From Escarpia spicata (lineage: Eukaryota > Annelida > Polychaeta > Sabellida > Siboglinidae): DNA of 64,000 nucleotides. The notes beneath the pieces are model-generated. The model searched no databases. It was not told the origin of the DNA and saw only the letters and a program-made list of their open reading frames with translations. Both the position numbers and the translations under genes were made by a program. The stretch spans positions 14,065,097 through 14,129,096 of the forward strand of contig OZ023209.1 of the NCBI GenBank assembly GCA_963995525.1. The letters run 5' to 3'. Numbering within the stretch: the first letter of the stretch is position 1; each line of letters begins with the position of its first letter. This document shows positions 21,584 to 36,500 of this stretch, one piece after another.

Positions 21584-24500
21584 GTTGGTTCTATTTATAT
21601 CGACTGGTTTATTATTACTGTATTATCGCCCATTGTGAGCGGGCGTTCCTGTGTTTGACTGCTGGCAAAATCATGCTTGCACCTTTTTGACTATTGTCAT
21701 TTATGTAAGGACGATGAAGACGCAGGCGTTCATGAAATTCTTTCACATTGAACAACATGATTGATGTTTAAACGGGGGAGGACGATCATATTTTTATGAC
21801 ATCACTGCAGACGCAGTTCATCACTTATCAGAAATGTCATCAAATTAAATGACAGAACTTTTGCCTTGTCCTTCAAATGGTACTTGTAACCCGAGTAGTG
21901 AAAACTTATCATATTTCACATCTATATTTCAATTGGATATTTTAATTAGTAGAACTTTGTAAATTTGTTACTTTTATGGTACAGTAATATGTGTCATTAT
22001 TTGCACAATTTAACAAGATTTAACAAGATTGCCATCCAGAGAATTAACTCTAGGTAGCAGGTGGACAAGGAAGCCCTTTGGCTTGTCAAGAGTCCAACCC
22101 TTTTATCTATGTGTGTCCCGCTGTTCTTGAGGTATGTGTCAATTTTATTTTTAAACATTCATGCTACTAGCACCCACATAATCAGCAGATAATCTGTTCC
22201 ATTAATTTACAACACTGCACAGGCAACACTGTGCACACCAATTATATTGCTTCAATCATGAAGTAGGAAATGATTGTGTGTCACAGTTATGTTGTAATTT
22301 CTGACTCCAACATATGCGACACCATTGTTGTACACCTCTTCCAAAACACAGCATAATTTTTTTCACTGCAAAATGTACAGCTGGGCAAAGAAACATCAAC
22401 TTTTCTGATGGTTGTGCTAGTTAGCATACGGACTGCGAACACTTTCTGAACCTCTACCGCCACTAGCAGGATTTGGGGAAATATGCGAAGTGGTACTTTT
22501 ATGCAACATAACACAGGAAGGGCATATGTGATGATGTGGGTGGAATGGAATGGTCAACAGACTTGATGCAAAAGCCAGTCTACAAAGACCATAATTATAT
22601 AAACATTACACCACCACACCAATGTAGTCCTGTGAGTTCACGTCAGTCTTTTTATTCCTGCTATCAAATTCTACACTTTGGAAGGTATTTTCAACCACAG
22701 AAGAGTTATGAATAAGCAAATCTTCTTGCAAGCTGTTTGTAAACAGCTAAAGTAATAGCAAGAACACAGAAGGTACTATTCTTTAAGGCATAATCATTGA
22801 ATCACTTGGACGTAGCGCCATATTCTATATCTTCAATGAAGAGAAGAGGTTGTGAACTTGTCACAGCACAGTGTGTTGGCCTCATTCTGGCAGACGCCAA
22901 AGGATATCGGAAAGCCATCTATGATGGATACTGGAGGCTTGCGTATGTAACAAATGTTATGCCAACTAATCTTCCTTCACCCCAAACCTCATAGTTTTGC
23001 CCGTAACAAAGTGACACTCTTTGACTTAGTGATCTCCTTACCAATGTTGACCCAATGACTGACACTGATCGCACCTACAGGATATCTAAAGAGAAAACAG
23101 AAGAGAGGACTTATAAAAATGTGAACATGTTAAATGAGACATTACAGCATGTTTGTTATGCAATCTGAAAAGGTTACGCTGACATTCAGTGTGGTATCGA
23201 CTGATCTGCAGACCAAAAATAGGTCACCCGGCTGTACTAAATTTACTGTATCTCTGAACATTATTATTTTCCCCTCCTAATATTTTCAGGGACTCATGAG
23301 CAATGATGTAGTATGCTGTAGAATTAAAATTAAAAAAATCGGAGGATACTGTTTTTGGGTATTGGAGTTCAAAGGTCGTATTATGAATAACTTTTTTATT
23401 TATATGAAAAATGTAATTTTGCAATGTAGATGTGCACCTATTTACTGGCTTTCCAATGATATCTTACTTTCTTTTCTACCTTTATTAGAAGCAGAGTTAT
23501 GGACGTTAATGTAACGTCCAGTATGTGAATCAGGTCAAAGTTCAGTGACCTATATCTTCAGTAATACTTGACCTAGATTTTTTTTAATCTGGTTTTTATG
23601 TTCTTATGTGAGCCAACAACTGTGCTAAATTTCAACAAAAATGGAATCGGGTCGTGCAAAAATGGCCTAAAAGTGATTGCTTTGACACGGAATGACCCCT
23701 CCACGCTTGTATACAATATTCTAAATGAGGCTTCATTATTGTTTTGTACAACAGTATTATTAGTTCTTTTTCCTTATACGCTATATTTTGCCTAATTAAT
23801 CCAAGGTTTTGACTTCCCTTTGAAGTTGCAATTCCGCACTGCTCTGAAACCTTCATATCAGCACTAATGGTTAACCCTAAGTCCTTTTCTTTTACAGTAG
23901 TACTTAGTACAGTACCTCCCATTGTATATTCTACATCTTCATTCCCATGTCCTGTGTGGAGGCATTTAGATTTCCCAAAATTGGGCAGCATTTGCCACTT
24001 TTCAGACCATTTGATCAACCTGTAAATATCATCTTGTAAATGCTGTCTATCTCCATCACTTTTAATCCTTCTAGACACTTGTATCATCCGCAAATTTCAT
24101 CATCTTGCTTATTATATCATCATCCAAATCGTTGATATATATGTGACCCATCTTAACGAAACGAGTTGCATGTTGGAAATTTTGTATATTGAGTTTTTAG
24201 TAGCATTGGAAAGAGCTGAATCTCTGCTTTCACATGGTGTATCATGTAAGAAGATATCATAATTCTAACTGAAGTTATGGCTTAACAAACACATGTGGGA
24301 TAGAAAGCTTCAAACCCAGAAAACGGCCGTCAAAATTGATGCAAAATATTTGTTATGTTTCATGAAATGTATCTTAGTTACTGCGGACAGATCTAGCTAA
24401 AATGTTGTGCTCGTCAGGCTCGCTTCCATCCGTTAAGTCTTCCAAAAAATACTCGATCAAACTGTCAATCTGTGCGCGATCACTTCCATCCGAATTTAAC

Positions 24501-27500
24501 ACCTTCGCCACGTTAAACGCCGTTCTTCACGTCTTCTTAATCGTTATCTGGGTCAGCAGTGACGCAGTGAAATACATTGTGCGCATGCGTGTGTTTACAG
24601 ATTATGTAAATGACCCATCACTGAACCAATGAGAACAGTTGCCCGGGTCACGCAGTTGCTGTTGCTACCACAATACTTTTGTATAGCCATGAAAACATTT
24701 GTAGTTGCCTAGATGTGTACACTAACAATGGATAATACAGATGTCACTTAATACAAACTGGTCTTCAAATGAAATACGAGTACCAATTGGCGTACCCAAA
24801 TTGTTCAGTGTAACTGGAAACCTGTCTTGTCTACCTTACTGTTTATGCATGTTTTGTGGGTGTCACTGATAAGTACTGTTACGATTACGTTACGAAACAA
24901 ACAATGATGAATGAACGATTATATAATTGGCTAGTGGGAAAAGATTGGCAGCACTAGACTAGTGCGACATGTCACCGACTGTTGGCATACAAAATGTAAT
25001 TTAACCAGATGAAAACTATACATACATTCGTACTTGTCACTACAGAAACTGTATTAAATAACATTGCAGTGTTTATATATCATGGATTCCCATACAGTAA
25101 GACATCTGAAGCAGTTTTGAACAATGGCGTCTTTTTTAGTAACATTTTCATTGCTTGATAATGATTATCGTACACATATCACTCAAAACTGCTTTATTCA
25201 ATAAAAAAGAAAGAAAGTGGTTGACTAAATGATCAAAATAATTAATCAAGTTCAACCATCCCATCATTGACAAAACTTAACAATCAGGAGAACGCTACCG
25301 ATAAATATTTAAGGGGAAACAAATGTCAGTTGTTTGGGTCTGTGCATCTAAAAGTGTTAACAAACACTAACTATTTGCTACTACAATTACGAATATTATG
25401 CCAGTAGCTTACTATCTAGAATAACTTAATTGAAGACACACAATTTCAGTTGTTGCATCACACCAAAAAGTTGCCTTTTGTTTTCCTTTAATGTGGGTGT
25501 CATTTTGTCAGGTCGAGTATATGTTGACGCGGTTTGACCATGGAGCAAAGACGGCCAGACTGCTACTGAAGGCAGGACCTCTCCTGAAGCAACTACAGCT
25601 ACAGGAGACCAGCTCACCCAAGTAGGTGGTCCCTTGGTCCCTTGCGGGGTGAGGACTTAATCTTGAATTAAACAAAAAATGTACAATTTAGCGCTCAAGA
25701 GGCTTGCTTGGAAATTAAAGTAGTCCCTCTCTTCAGCGGATATATCTGTATCCAAGCGTAAGTGTCCAGACATAGCAGGTGGGAGTCTAGCTACTGCAGC
25801 AAGTGTGATTGATAACACCACAAAATTAACAATACGTTCCTTCACATTTACTCTGCCCAAAGTTTACAGAGCGTAATCAAAGGAAGTCTAAGTAGTTTGG
25901 ACAAACACAACGAATACAGCAAGGAAGACAAGTCCGTTGTTACAGTTACGAGCTGTATGTCTGCCATTTTCAAAAAAAATTCTGCAAATAATCTTCGTAT
26001 TAATGAATACTGTCAGTCATTGAAACAGAATTGACATTTTGGAATGGAAATTCCGTGATCACGGATTTATGGACACAGCATTTTTTAAACGCGCAAAGCA
26101 AATCATTACAAAGTGTCGTGGCACCCATGCTAACTCATATCAACATACATAAACAGGGCACATTGAAGACATGTTGCTAATTAAATGTAGTTGTCACATC
26201 GTTAGAACATGCATAAGTGAACATATTGTGGTTTCTAGCACAAAACTCGGAGGATAATAACACTGGTTCAGAGTGATATAGTCCATGTTTTGTAGGTCTA
26301 ACAAATTCCATTGGATGGCATCATATATAGTGTTAACTAAAATGGCTGAACAAAATTATTAGTGAAACAGCATTGATCAATGATTTGAACATTAATAATT
26401 GTTAATATGATTGCTTGTATAATTTACATTTGCTAACTTGTATATTAAGTACTCCTGCATTCGAAACAAACAGTCATTTATGTTATTGTGTAACAGGAAA
26501 TAAAATCTAAATAGATTATGTGCGGTTGTTATTGTGTTGTAAGTATGGCACAAATAAATGTTGTTAGAAAAGTTAACCACACAGTAAAACAGTATTACTT
26601 TGGTGCCGAGATCATAACATTGTGATATTTTAGAATTTTCACAGAATGTATTATTTTTCAAAGTTAACTTTGAAATAAAATATTTCTATTCTGAACAGAA
26701 AGGGGCTTCTTTAGCCAGTATGCCATTTTAAAACAGAAAATTTACATGGAAAATGCATCATTTGAAACATAATTCGTTTGTTTTGAAACAGAATTTGCTT
26801 CTTTCTAAAATGAAAAATATGGAATTTGCCTTTTTTATTAAACGAAAAATCAGTGTCCCTGTAATAAATTCCATCCATCTTATCGGTTGTACTTACCCGT
26901 CTTGGCTAATCATCTTCCTGTCTTGAAGACAAGCAGACAGGTATCTGGTTAACCCACGGCCACACACCTGACAGCTTGGATACACAATAATTTAAAAAAT
27001 GACAATTTTGTAGCTGTTGTAAGTCAAACTATATTATGATTATATAACTTTATACAAACTAAAATCATATGCCCGATGTTAAGACAAGTACTCAAATTGA
27101 TTGAACAAAACACATCTGAAAAGGTTTATAGACATTTATAAACATCTAGTCTATCTTTTTAATCATAAACAAACAATATAAATCTGATTAAAATTAAATA
27201 AACCCAAGTGTTTCATTTTAAAAATCTTGATTTCTTCAACCCTGCCCTGTGTGTTTTGCCATATTGGTGAATCTTCTCCTACCATCCTGACCTCCTGCAA
27301 CTGTAGATGTCCTGATCTCGACTGTTCATCCCTGCCATTTTGATCACTCTTGACACTCACTCATTCCCTGTACATGTCCTGTCCATCTATGTCTGCTACC
27401 GACTACCTTACATTTCAGTGTTTCTTTGAGCCAGTCTCCTCTCACTTCTTCAACAGGTGGTCACTGTAATGCGGCTGCTAATTACCTCATATATTGCACT

Positions 27501-30500
27501 GGTCACAACTTAGAAGTAATTGTAAATTACAGTATATAAACTGGCTCACCCACACATTTTATGCTAGATAATACATCATGCTGGTCACAGACCTGTCAAG
27601 TTGAATTAAATAGCACATACAAGGGACTGGTTTAATGTTCTTTTAGTGATACATGCTAGTACATTATTAAGTCAGAAAATGGTAAAGAGCTAAGGCAAAT
27701 ACAACAATATTTGATATTTTTGGATGTCAAAACTTTGAATGAAAGCGTTACTGCGATCTTGGACATCTAACCTTGGTAGTTATGGGAAGAAGCAGGGCCT
27801 CGCCCAAGATCACATTTCTGCCAGTCCAACCTGAATGGCGGTCTAACCACTCCACTTACGTACTTTGAACAGTGGAAATACCGCATGCTGCACCGTCTTG
27901 TATTGATACACAGTCTTTGCCTTTGGTTGACACGACTCACGAGGAAGCACCTGCGCCATCACACTCGTAACGATTTGCCATGCGCTTTTTATAAATCTTG
28001 CATCATAAATCCACCGAAATAAATGAATACCGTTGCATAGTAATCATATTTGTTTCAAAACATCGCTGATAAAGTCAGTATTGTTTACGGTGTCGGGGAT
28101 TCTATTCTCAGCATTTATTGAGTTTCCGTTCGAAAACAAATCCCGTTTCGAAATGTCGATTACGCGGAATTCCGTCCATGTTCCAAGATCGCGTCGTAAT
28201 CGGCAAGTGCTTATTGTATCTCCCCGCCCTGAAGTTGACCTTACATAGGATTATTTAGTTTACATAGACATAGGCAAGTGTTGGCTAGCTTTAAAGCAGG
28301 CACCGCTAGTGGGTAGGTGACAGTTACCCTGGCAAGTCGCCGCTAGCCAGGCCTGGCTTAATTGGTTTCAAGTATGTGTCTGGAAGCTGGCCAGGCGATC
28401 CGGATGGGTGATTTTCAAAACCAGTCTCCGTAGATTTTGTAACTGGCTTCACGGCAGTTTCAATTACGTCTTAAAAATGGCATGGACGGCTTGGCCTGCG
28501 CAAAAAAACGACACGGACGGATCCGTCCACAATCAATTTGACACCGTCCAAAACACAATTTTTGAATATTACCCTTCCACAGGATGGGTGGACGGGTCTC
28601 TGGGTGAGGCCCTGAGAAGAAGACAGCATTATTGACTGCATGCAAAATTTAGCAGTCTATACAAAATCAAATTGATTGTTATTTTAGTTGGTGATCAAGG
28701 TGTCTGGCTAACTGAATAATTTATTGAAGCACCTCCGTATAACTCTGCTTGAGAGATTTGTTTATTTTTGAAGGAATATGAGCCATCGTGACCAAGGAAA
28801 CTGTATTTAAAAATTATGCATTCCTTATCGTTTATATTGCTCCATAATATAAACTGCAATAATTTTGTTTCCTGATTTTTCAAGCTATTTAATAACCTAC
28901 TATTGCATTCCAAAAAAGCGTATATGTACGGCTATTTATTTGGACACAAAATGTCAGCCTATTCGGGTCTTATTCGGGTCTGAACGCTTATTTAATCTTG
29001 GCAGTTCCACCCTATATGTTTTTTAAATGGGTCTACGGTTATTTATTGTTGTTAGTTCCACCTTATACGGTATTTATTAGGCACTACCCTCTGTATTTAT
29101 TTGCGACGCTGTTTACGCCGGTCACCACGCCAATCATGGCAGATAGTAATCTTTTCAATAGCAAATTGAAAAACTACACATGTGCACTAAAGAAGCACTT
29201 AGGGAACCTATGTGCTAAATATAAAGGTTTGTTATGTTTTATTGGGATCATGTTGTGGTAAAGACGTTAGTATTATGGCTAATAAATTGTGAATCTCCCA
29301 GTGTAGGGCTGAGCAATAAAGCATGATTAACGACGTTTCGCAGGCAAATTTACGACGCGACCAATTCACATGGCGCTATGACACCAGACAACCCTTACTG
29401 CAGTAGTGACCTCGATGCTACACGGCAGAGCTACATTGTTAAAGGAAATAAAAATAAGGCATTAGCTAAAATCCTTTTTCCATGTGTACACAAAGTTTAA
29501 CATTGTATGTAACATTTGACAACATTAAACAAATACAGAAAAATAAAATTTTGTAGCATCAATTCGATTTTAAGCCCGTCTGTGAAGCGATTCCCGCAAA
29601 AAAAAAAATATTTAATGAGCTAGGCGATCACATGGTATCGTGACGTCACTTATGACACACACTCGCATCAGGCCGACCCTTTCCATGCATTCAGAGCATG
29701 TTTACAAGGATAGCTTTTGGGTCGAAACGAGCGTCAGAATATTCCGGCGTAATACAAACACTAGTCATCATAGAGGAACAAACATTTATCTTACGGTTCC
29801 ACATGAATCGAATTTTATTCAAAACAGCGAATGGGCCTACAAGTAGACTAGGTTTCGCCGATCTTGGGCTCGTTTTCAGAATATTTATATCGAATGCAAC
29901 CAACGGGAGATAATCTACACCAATAAACATACATAGCAAACCTGTATTGTATCCAGCTACATAAAGTAACGTGTACAATCTCATAATATCACTAGAATAT
30001 CTATATATAAAGGAGTTGTACAATTTATCATAACAACGTAAATCAGTCAGTGAGTTTCCGCTGGTCCCGATAGCTCAGTGGGTAGGCGCGTTGATTACTT
30101 GTCGTTTATTTTACAATCCGGCGACGCCGGTTCAATCCTGACAGCATGCAAACCTTTTATTTTATTTACACTTTTTTTGTTTATGTTTTCACGAAGTAAT
30201 ATAAACAAAATCATTTTATACTATAATGCACTGTTGTTTTTTATTTTTGTAGTAATTATTTATTCGCCATAAAAATTAAAATATGGTCATAAAAAATAGA
30301 TAAGCGAGCGAAAAATGAACAACTCAAAACACGTCTAAAACATGAAATTCTACGGTCGCTAGCACCCTCACGGCTCGTCCTGTCCCGACGATCTTGGTAT
30401 CATTTGAAAGGATGCACTTTTTGTTGTTCTGTACGGTTCCGAATGATGTTGGCGGCGGGTACTCAATACACTAATCTTCCGATTGCGGCGCTGTTTTCCT

Positions 30501-33500
30501 CATTTGCATAGGTTCAGACATGCGCACTTCGCCATTTCTTGATTTCATGTGATAAGCTCCACCCACTTGTAAACCGCGGCGAAACTGATGTGCTTTGATC
30601 GCAGCGAAACCGATATATTTCTACGTCGGCGTGACGTCACAATAAAGTACGCCACCCAACAGGTCTAAATTCGTTGCGTTGGTTGGTTGGTTGGTTGATA
30701 TACGTGATTGTGATGTCACGCCTACTTCACGTATGTCATTTTAGCAGCCGTTTGAAAGTGGGTGGAGCTTATACTATGAAATCTGATAGTGGTGCCTCAA
30801 TCGGTAGATTGGTGAACTGTGTCGACGAAACAACATGGTTCGCAGTGTCTAACACACCGGAACGGGCCCGGTTGTAGGTCCATTTTCAGTTAATTTTAGG
30901 AATGATTATCAGGAAACCATTTATATGTTTGAATAGCAGAACGCATAAACTTTCAAACGACATTAATATTGTTGGGATCCGACGAACCGTAATGGTACTA
31001 GCAATCATTAAAAAGGCGTTTTTCGAACATGTTTGACAGTTGTTCATTTTTCGCTCGCTTATCTATTTTTGTCATTATATATAACAATGTTTCTAAATTG
31101 TATTTATCCAGACATATCTCAATCTGTTTTCACATATATAATTACAATATATTACCGTACAATATATTTACAATTAATAAATTATATATCCATTACATTA
31201 TATTTGTTTGGATAAATAATATTTAGAAACATCGTTACATAATGATCATATTTTCATTTTTGTGGCGAATAAATAATTACTACAAAAATAATTTTTTTTA
31301 ACAAACAGTACATTATAGTATAAAATGATTTTGTTTATATTACTTCGTAAAAACATAAACAACAAAAGTGTAAAGAAAATCAAAAGTTTGCATGCTGTCA
31401 GGATTGAACCGGCGTCGCCCGATTGTAAAATAAACGACAAGTAACCAACGCGCCTACCCACTGAGCTATCGGGACCAGCGAAAACTCACTGACTGATTTA
31501 CGTTGTTATGATAAATTGTACAACTCTTTCATATATCGATATTCTAGTGATATTATGAGATTGTACACGTTACTTTATGTAGCTGGATACAGTATATGTT
31601 TGCTATGTATGTTTATGGTGTAGATTATCTCCCGTTGGGTGCATTCGATATAATTATTCTGAAAACGAGCCCAAGCTTAAGTCCGCCTTACTACTGGCTT
31701 ATAGTATTATTCCAAGGTGTACGTTTATTATAATTCCAAGAAATTTCCGCCCTATACTCTTATTCCGCCCTGTACTCTTATTATAATTTCAGGAAATTTC
31801 CACCCTATACTATTATTCCGCCCTGTACTCTTATTATAATTCCAAGAAATGTCCACCCTATACTATTACTCCGCCTTATACTCTTATTATAATTTCGAGA
31901 AATTTCCACCCTATACTGTGTTATTCCCACCTATATTCTTATTATAATTTCGAGGCATGTCCACCCTATACTGTTATTCTGACCTGTACACTTATTTGGA
32001 ATGCAATAGTAAATGTGCACTCTAGGTGCATTGATTGGCATTATGTCCAGAGATAGCTGGCTGATTACACATAGATAAGGGGATGTCCCTGTTGATGCTG
32101 AAGGGGGTGATGTTGAATAATAACCCTTTACATCCTGATATGTCTCCCTGTACCTTGCCACTAACTTGCTACCCTTAGATGTTATGTTATCTATGTAATT
32201 ATGTCCTATGGAGGGAGTGTCCATCAGTATATACAAATATTTTGTTGTTTTATATTTTGTATAGCCTTCAAATAACAAGTTGTAGGGTGGATAACAAACG
32301 TGTAATCTACCATCCGCATACAAAGTGTTTTAACCATTTTTAATCTACCATGATGTGTGGTTTTTATTTAGATATGTTGCACATACAATATGCTCATATA
32401 ATATGTGCATAAAATGCATACAGGTAGACCCTCACTATTAAGGTCACCCTCTGCCAAAAGTGACCTGAGTAGTTTCCTATACTTTACTATTATGGAAAAA
32501 AATTGGGGCTGTTGTAAGGTGACCATAATTGCAAGGTGGCTGTATTACTGAGGCAAACATAAAGCGAATGTCGACTGTATATGAAGAAGAAACATATTAT
32601 TAATACTGAAGTTCACCAAGTGATCATTAAAATTCATTATAAAATGATACCATATGTAAGGGATCATCTCAGAACGTCAGTGTACAATATCAGACAACGT
32701 TACTGTTGTTTGGAGAGGGGAGTCTGGGGTAGTTTTGTTTAGTGTCGGACATCAATATTTTATCCTTAGGAGCGATAAGTATTGTTAATATATTGATATG
32801 ATCATATAAATGTTTACTAAATTTCATCTAGGGTGAGGGAGTGAGGCCAGAGGAAAGTAATCTTGTCGGACATCGGACATCAACGTTCTGAGATGATTCC
32901 TAACCACGTATGTAAAGAGATGTCAATAAACAATTTGTCAGGTAACTAAGTTTCTTTCACTTGTACATTTGCAGGTCATTTGTGTGGTTCAGTTTCCCAT
33001 CTCACCACTGTTTTGTTTGTTGTCGTGTCGTAGTGATCACCCGACCACCTGGCGGCCAGAGTATGCGGCTTACATGATAGAGGGCACTCCGGGCAAGCCG
33101 TACGGACCTCGCATGGCACACTTCAACAACGTCGAACATAACATGAAACTCAGGTAATTTTCACACCAGAGTCATTTCTAGTAACCGCAATGCACTGCAA
33201 ACTGATGCAGATAAGTACCATTTTAGAATTATGACTCCCAAGATCCCCACCCCACGGACATTAACCCTCTCGTGGTCAGAACGCCCGAATCAACCCGAGT
33301 ATGCCTCACGGCCAGAACGCCCGAATCAACCCGAATACAGGGGCACATTTAAACTGGTACCGCGAAACAGTGTCATCCAATAACGGCAATTTATTTTGGC
33401 AGTTAGCATATAATAATATTGAAGTTTCACTGGGAAGCATCAAAAGTGAGATATGATGGCGATTTCAGTGACTAAATAGCGCCAACCACCAAGCGGTTTT

Positions 33501-36500
33501 GTAGTCGAACGCAGCGACACACAATTTCCGGTCCCTCTTTTACGCCACGCAGTGAATATTTTAATGGTGATTTTCAGCCAATGAGATTAAAGTTTAACAT
33601 TTGCTGCGGGCATAAACATGGAAGCACCCAGGAATTATTCCAAAACACGCGTTCGCAGGCGATTTCTACGATTAAATGCTAACTTTTGAGCAGTCTATTT
33701 TGTTGTAAAAAAATATTAATGCGCCGCGCAACGAGCGGGTGGTGTTTTTTAGCTTTGTTGTAATTCTCGACATTGTCATTATGTCGAACTCCAGTAATTC
33801 GGACTTTGATGGGATTTTCCAATCGAGTTTATAACGAACGCTGCCATCGAAGGGGAATGTTTTGTACTATGATTACGCATTTTAAATATAACACAAACTT
33901 AATAGTTCAGACGGGATGACGTCTATGATCACAAAGAACGCCATTTTGTATAAAATCTTGAAAATACATGCACTCTGAAAAACTTAAATTATTTCAGTTT
34001 TATTTACCATAGACATTTAATTAGTTTTCCATTCTGTAGCATAGTAATTTATGAACATTTCATACGCAGCATGTAACCGCTAATTATTAATGAAAAATAT
34101 TTTTAAAAATGAATTGTTGAAAATTATTTAAGTATTTGATTTTTGTCAAACTTTAGCAATTCATATTTGGGTAATAAATTGACATATATCTCACATACTT
34201 GACTAGTTACACCAGGAATTAGTTCTTCAAATGTAGTGAAAATTTTATTTGAGTCGGATCAAAAATTATTTATTTATTTGCATTCATGCAACCCGAGTAT
34301 ATCACATGATTCACTCACAGCACATTCTCTCGATTTAATAGGATTCAATAACAGGCACATATTTGCATTAATCTGGCCTTGAGAGGGTTAAAAAAAAAAA
34401 ATCTTTAATTCTGAACCACCCAAATGGGCCCGCTACTTTGCACATATAATTTCAGCCTCATATATATACAACACTAATGGAGATAAGTGCCATTTTAAAA
34501 TTGTGATCCAAGATCCCCACCTCCCAGACGAATTTCGATAAAAGTCTGAAACTATGAACCATTCCAATGGGCCTGCTAGATCGAACACAAAATGTCAACC
34601 CTATACAGTCAAAACTGACAAAGATAAATGCCATTTTAAAATTGAAACATCATTGAACATTGCAGGATGTCCTATGTCTGTGTTAAATCAGTGTTAATAA
34701 TTTGAGCACAGATGGAGTGATAAACGAAAGCCACTGGCCAGCAGTAGATCGTCATGATATCTTATGACTGAAAGTGCAATGAACTATTATCTAGAAAGAA
34801 TCCACAGCCGTATTAACATCTATTGCGTTTTTAAAGCGTGCATATGTTCAATATTGAAAATCTGTTTTCGTGCATGGTTTCACCTGTGTAGAATGAGGTG
34901 GTGTCTATTAGGCAGTGCCCCAGTAATGGAACTACGTGGTATATATGTACCGTAAGTTTCCATGTATGATATGCACTCCAACTTTTGCAAAATACTGATA
35001 GAATTTTTTAATTAATTAAAGTGTATAATATGTATCCCAATTGTTGGCATCAATCCGTAATTTCTCTGCTTATGATAACTAGTTTGCTTGAAGTGCACCT
35101 CACTGATATTTCATCAAAGTTCATTTGGGTGATGATTCTTGAAATCCTCTCAGGATCGCAAAAATGCACATATCTCTGACTCAGTCATATCTGGTTGTTT
35201 TGTTTAGCGCTGTTACCATGTATAATACAGACCTGGTCTTTTAAATATAACTGAAGGACAAAAATTGCATATTATACGTAAAAACTGATGGTAGGTTAGT
35301 ATGATGCCATAGCAACACGTTGATACCTTATTGCAGTAGTGACACATGGTGATGCTGTGAATATGTTACACTGGGGTAGGGCTGCCTACCATTACGGATT
35401 TTCCGTAATCATTACAGAAATTATCCTCAGATTAGGGCATTACGGAAACTATCGCCATATTACTGAAATAAACATATCTCGCTACAGAAAATGATACACA
35501 TTAAAGAATTGCTAAATCTATCAATAATGCTGCTCAAGATGCCCTGAAGAAACTGTCATCGTTCACTTGTTACAATTTATCAACAAATATTTAGTCCACT
35601 ACAAGTTCTACAAAGTCAGTACGGTGACGTCATCCAATGCTGTGCCTGTGTACAATGTTAGAACTTTGACTGCCACCAGCCTGCTGATGACTGCCTGGCA
35701 GGTGGCACATGGGCATATTATTATGTCTCCATCTGTCAGTCAGCAGCAGTTACACCGGCCAAAAAATATCAGTGTCATTAATGCGCGTCTAGACATTAAT
35801 AAAATTTACAAGTGTAGAATTATATATATAATAAAAGAAAGAAATTAAGACGACATTAGGTAGAACCATTAAATTACTTTAAATAGTTATGGTTTTCTGA
35901 AAGTTATGAATATAATTATAAAATGTCTTAGAAGAATTTAAAATGAGTATTATAATTGTTGTAATTGCAACATAAAACTATCATATTTTTATTCAAAAGT
36001 TTTTATTTGTATGCAACAATTTAACTTTGTCATTGACAGTTAGTAATAATTATAATGTTCCTGCTGTGTGTTGTAAATTTAGAAGCTCGTTGGCTATTCA
36101 TTGGCGCACTGTCTTTCCCATGTTGATACTCTACAGACGTAAACACTTGGGCATGTCTGGCCATGCATGCACTTTTACAGCACTAATTAACACAATGTAA
36201 CTTATTGGATGTTGCTAAACAAGCATCCCTTTGAAGTGCTGACTGAAGACCTTAACTGCTGACAGGAGGTACAGTGTAGCAACACAATATGTTGAAACAA
36301 AGAATATCTACCCTTGATGATTAAATTAGTACCTTCCTGGATTCCCAGGCACAGGGAACAGGCTGGGCTTGTCACTGTATCTACTTCAGAGAAAGGTTTG
36401 ATTGGTTGAAACCTTGTTGACCGGGAAGCGGGGGGGGGGGGGGGGGGTGATGGAGGGGGTCATTAAAAAAATTGTTTTTGTCAGGTAGGCAGCCCTGCTA

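Larger units (their letters stand above)
29438..31690. mobile_element. Long-inverted-repeat element carrying tRNA-like sequences (copy A)
   Basis: The left arm starts 'ttgttaaaggaaataaaaat'. It runs through 'gcatcaggccgaccctttcc' and a tRNA-like segment to 'ttatttattcgccataaaaa'. The right arm (about 31240-31690) is its inverse and carries the tRNA-like segment on the minus strand; it is truncated at its outer end. The middle is interrupted by the nested insertion at 30291-31070. A second copy is at 44335-45840. The arms are hundreds of bases long. No protein is encoded. Confidence 0.75.

Noticed and set aside
30065..30152. Functional tRNA gene
   Set aside because: A-box and B-box are present, but the spacing is too long and acceptor and anticodon stems do not pair; it sits in a repeat arm and recurs inverted.
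31931..32323. 130-residue minus-strand open frame
   Set aside because: Overlaps a minisatellite and shows no recognisable motif.
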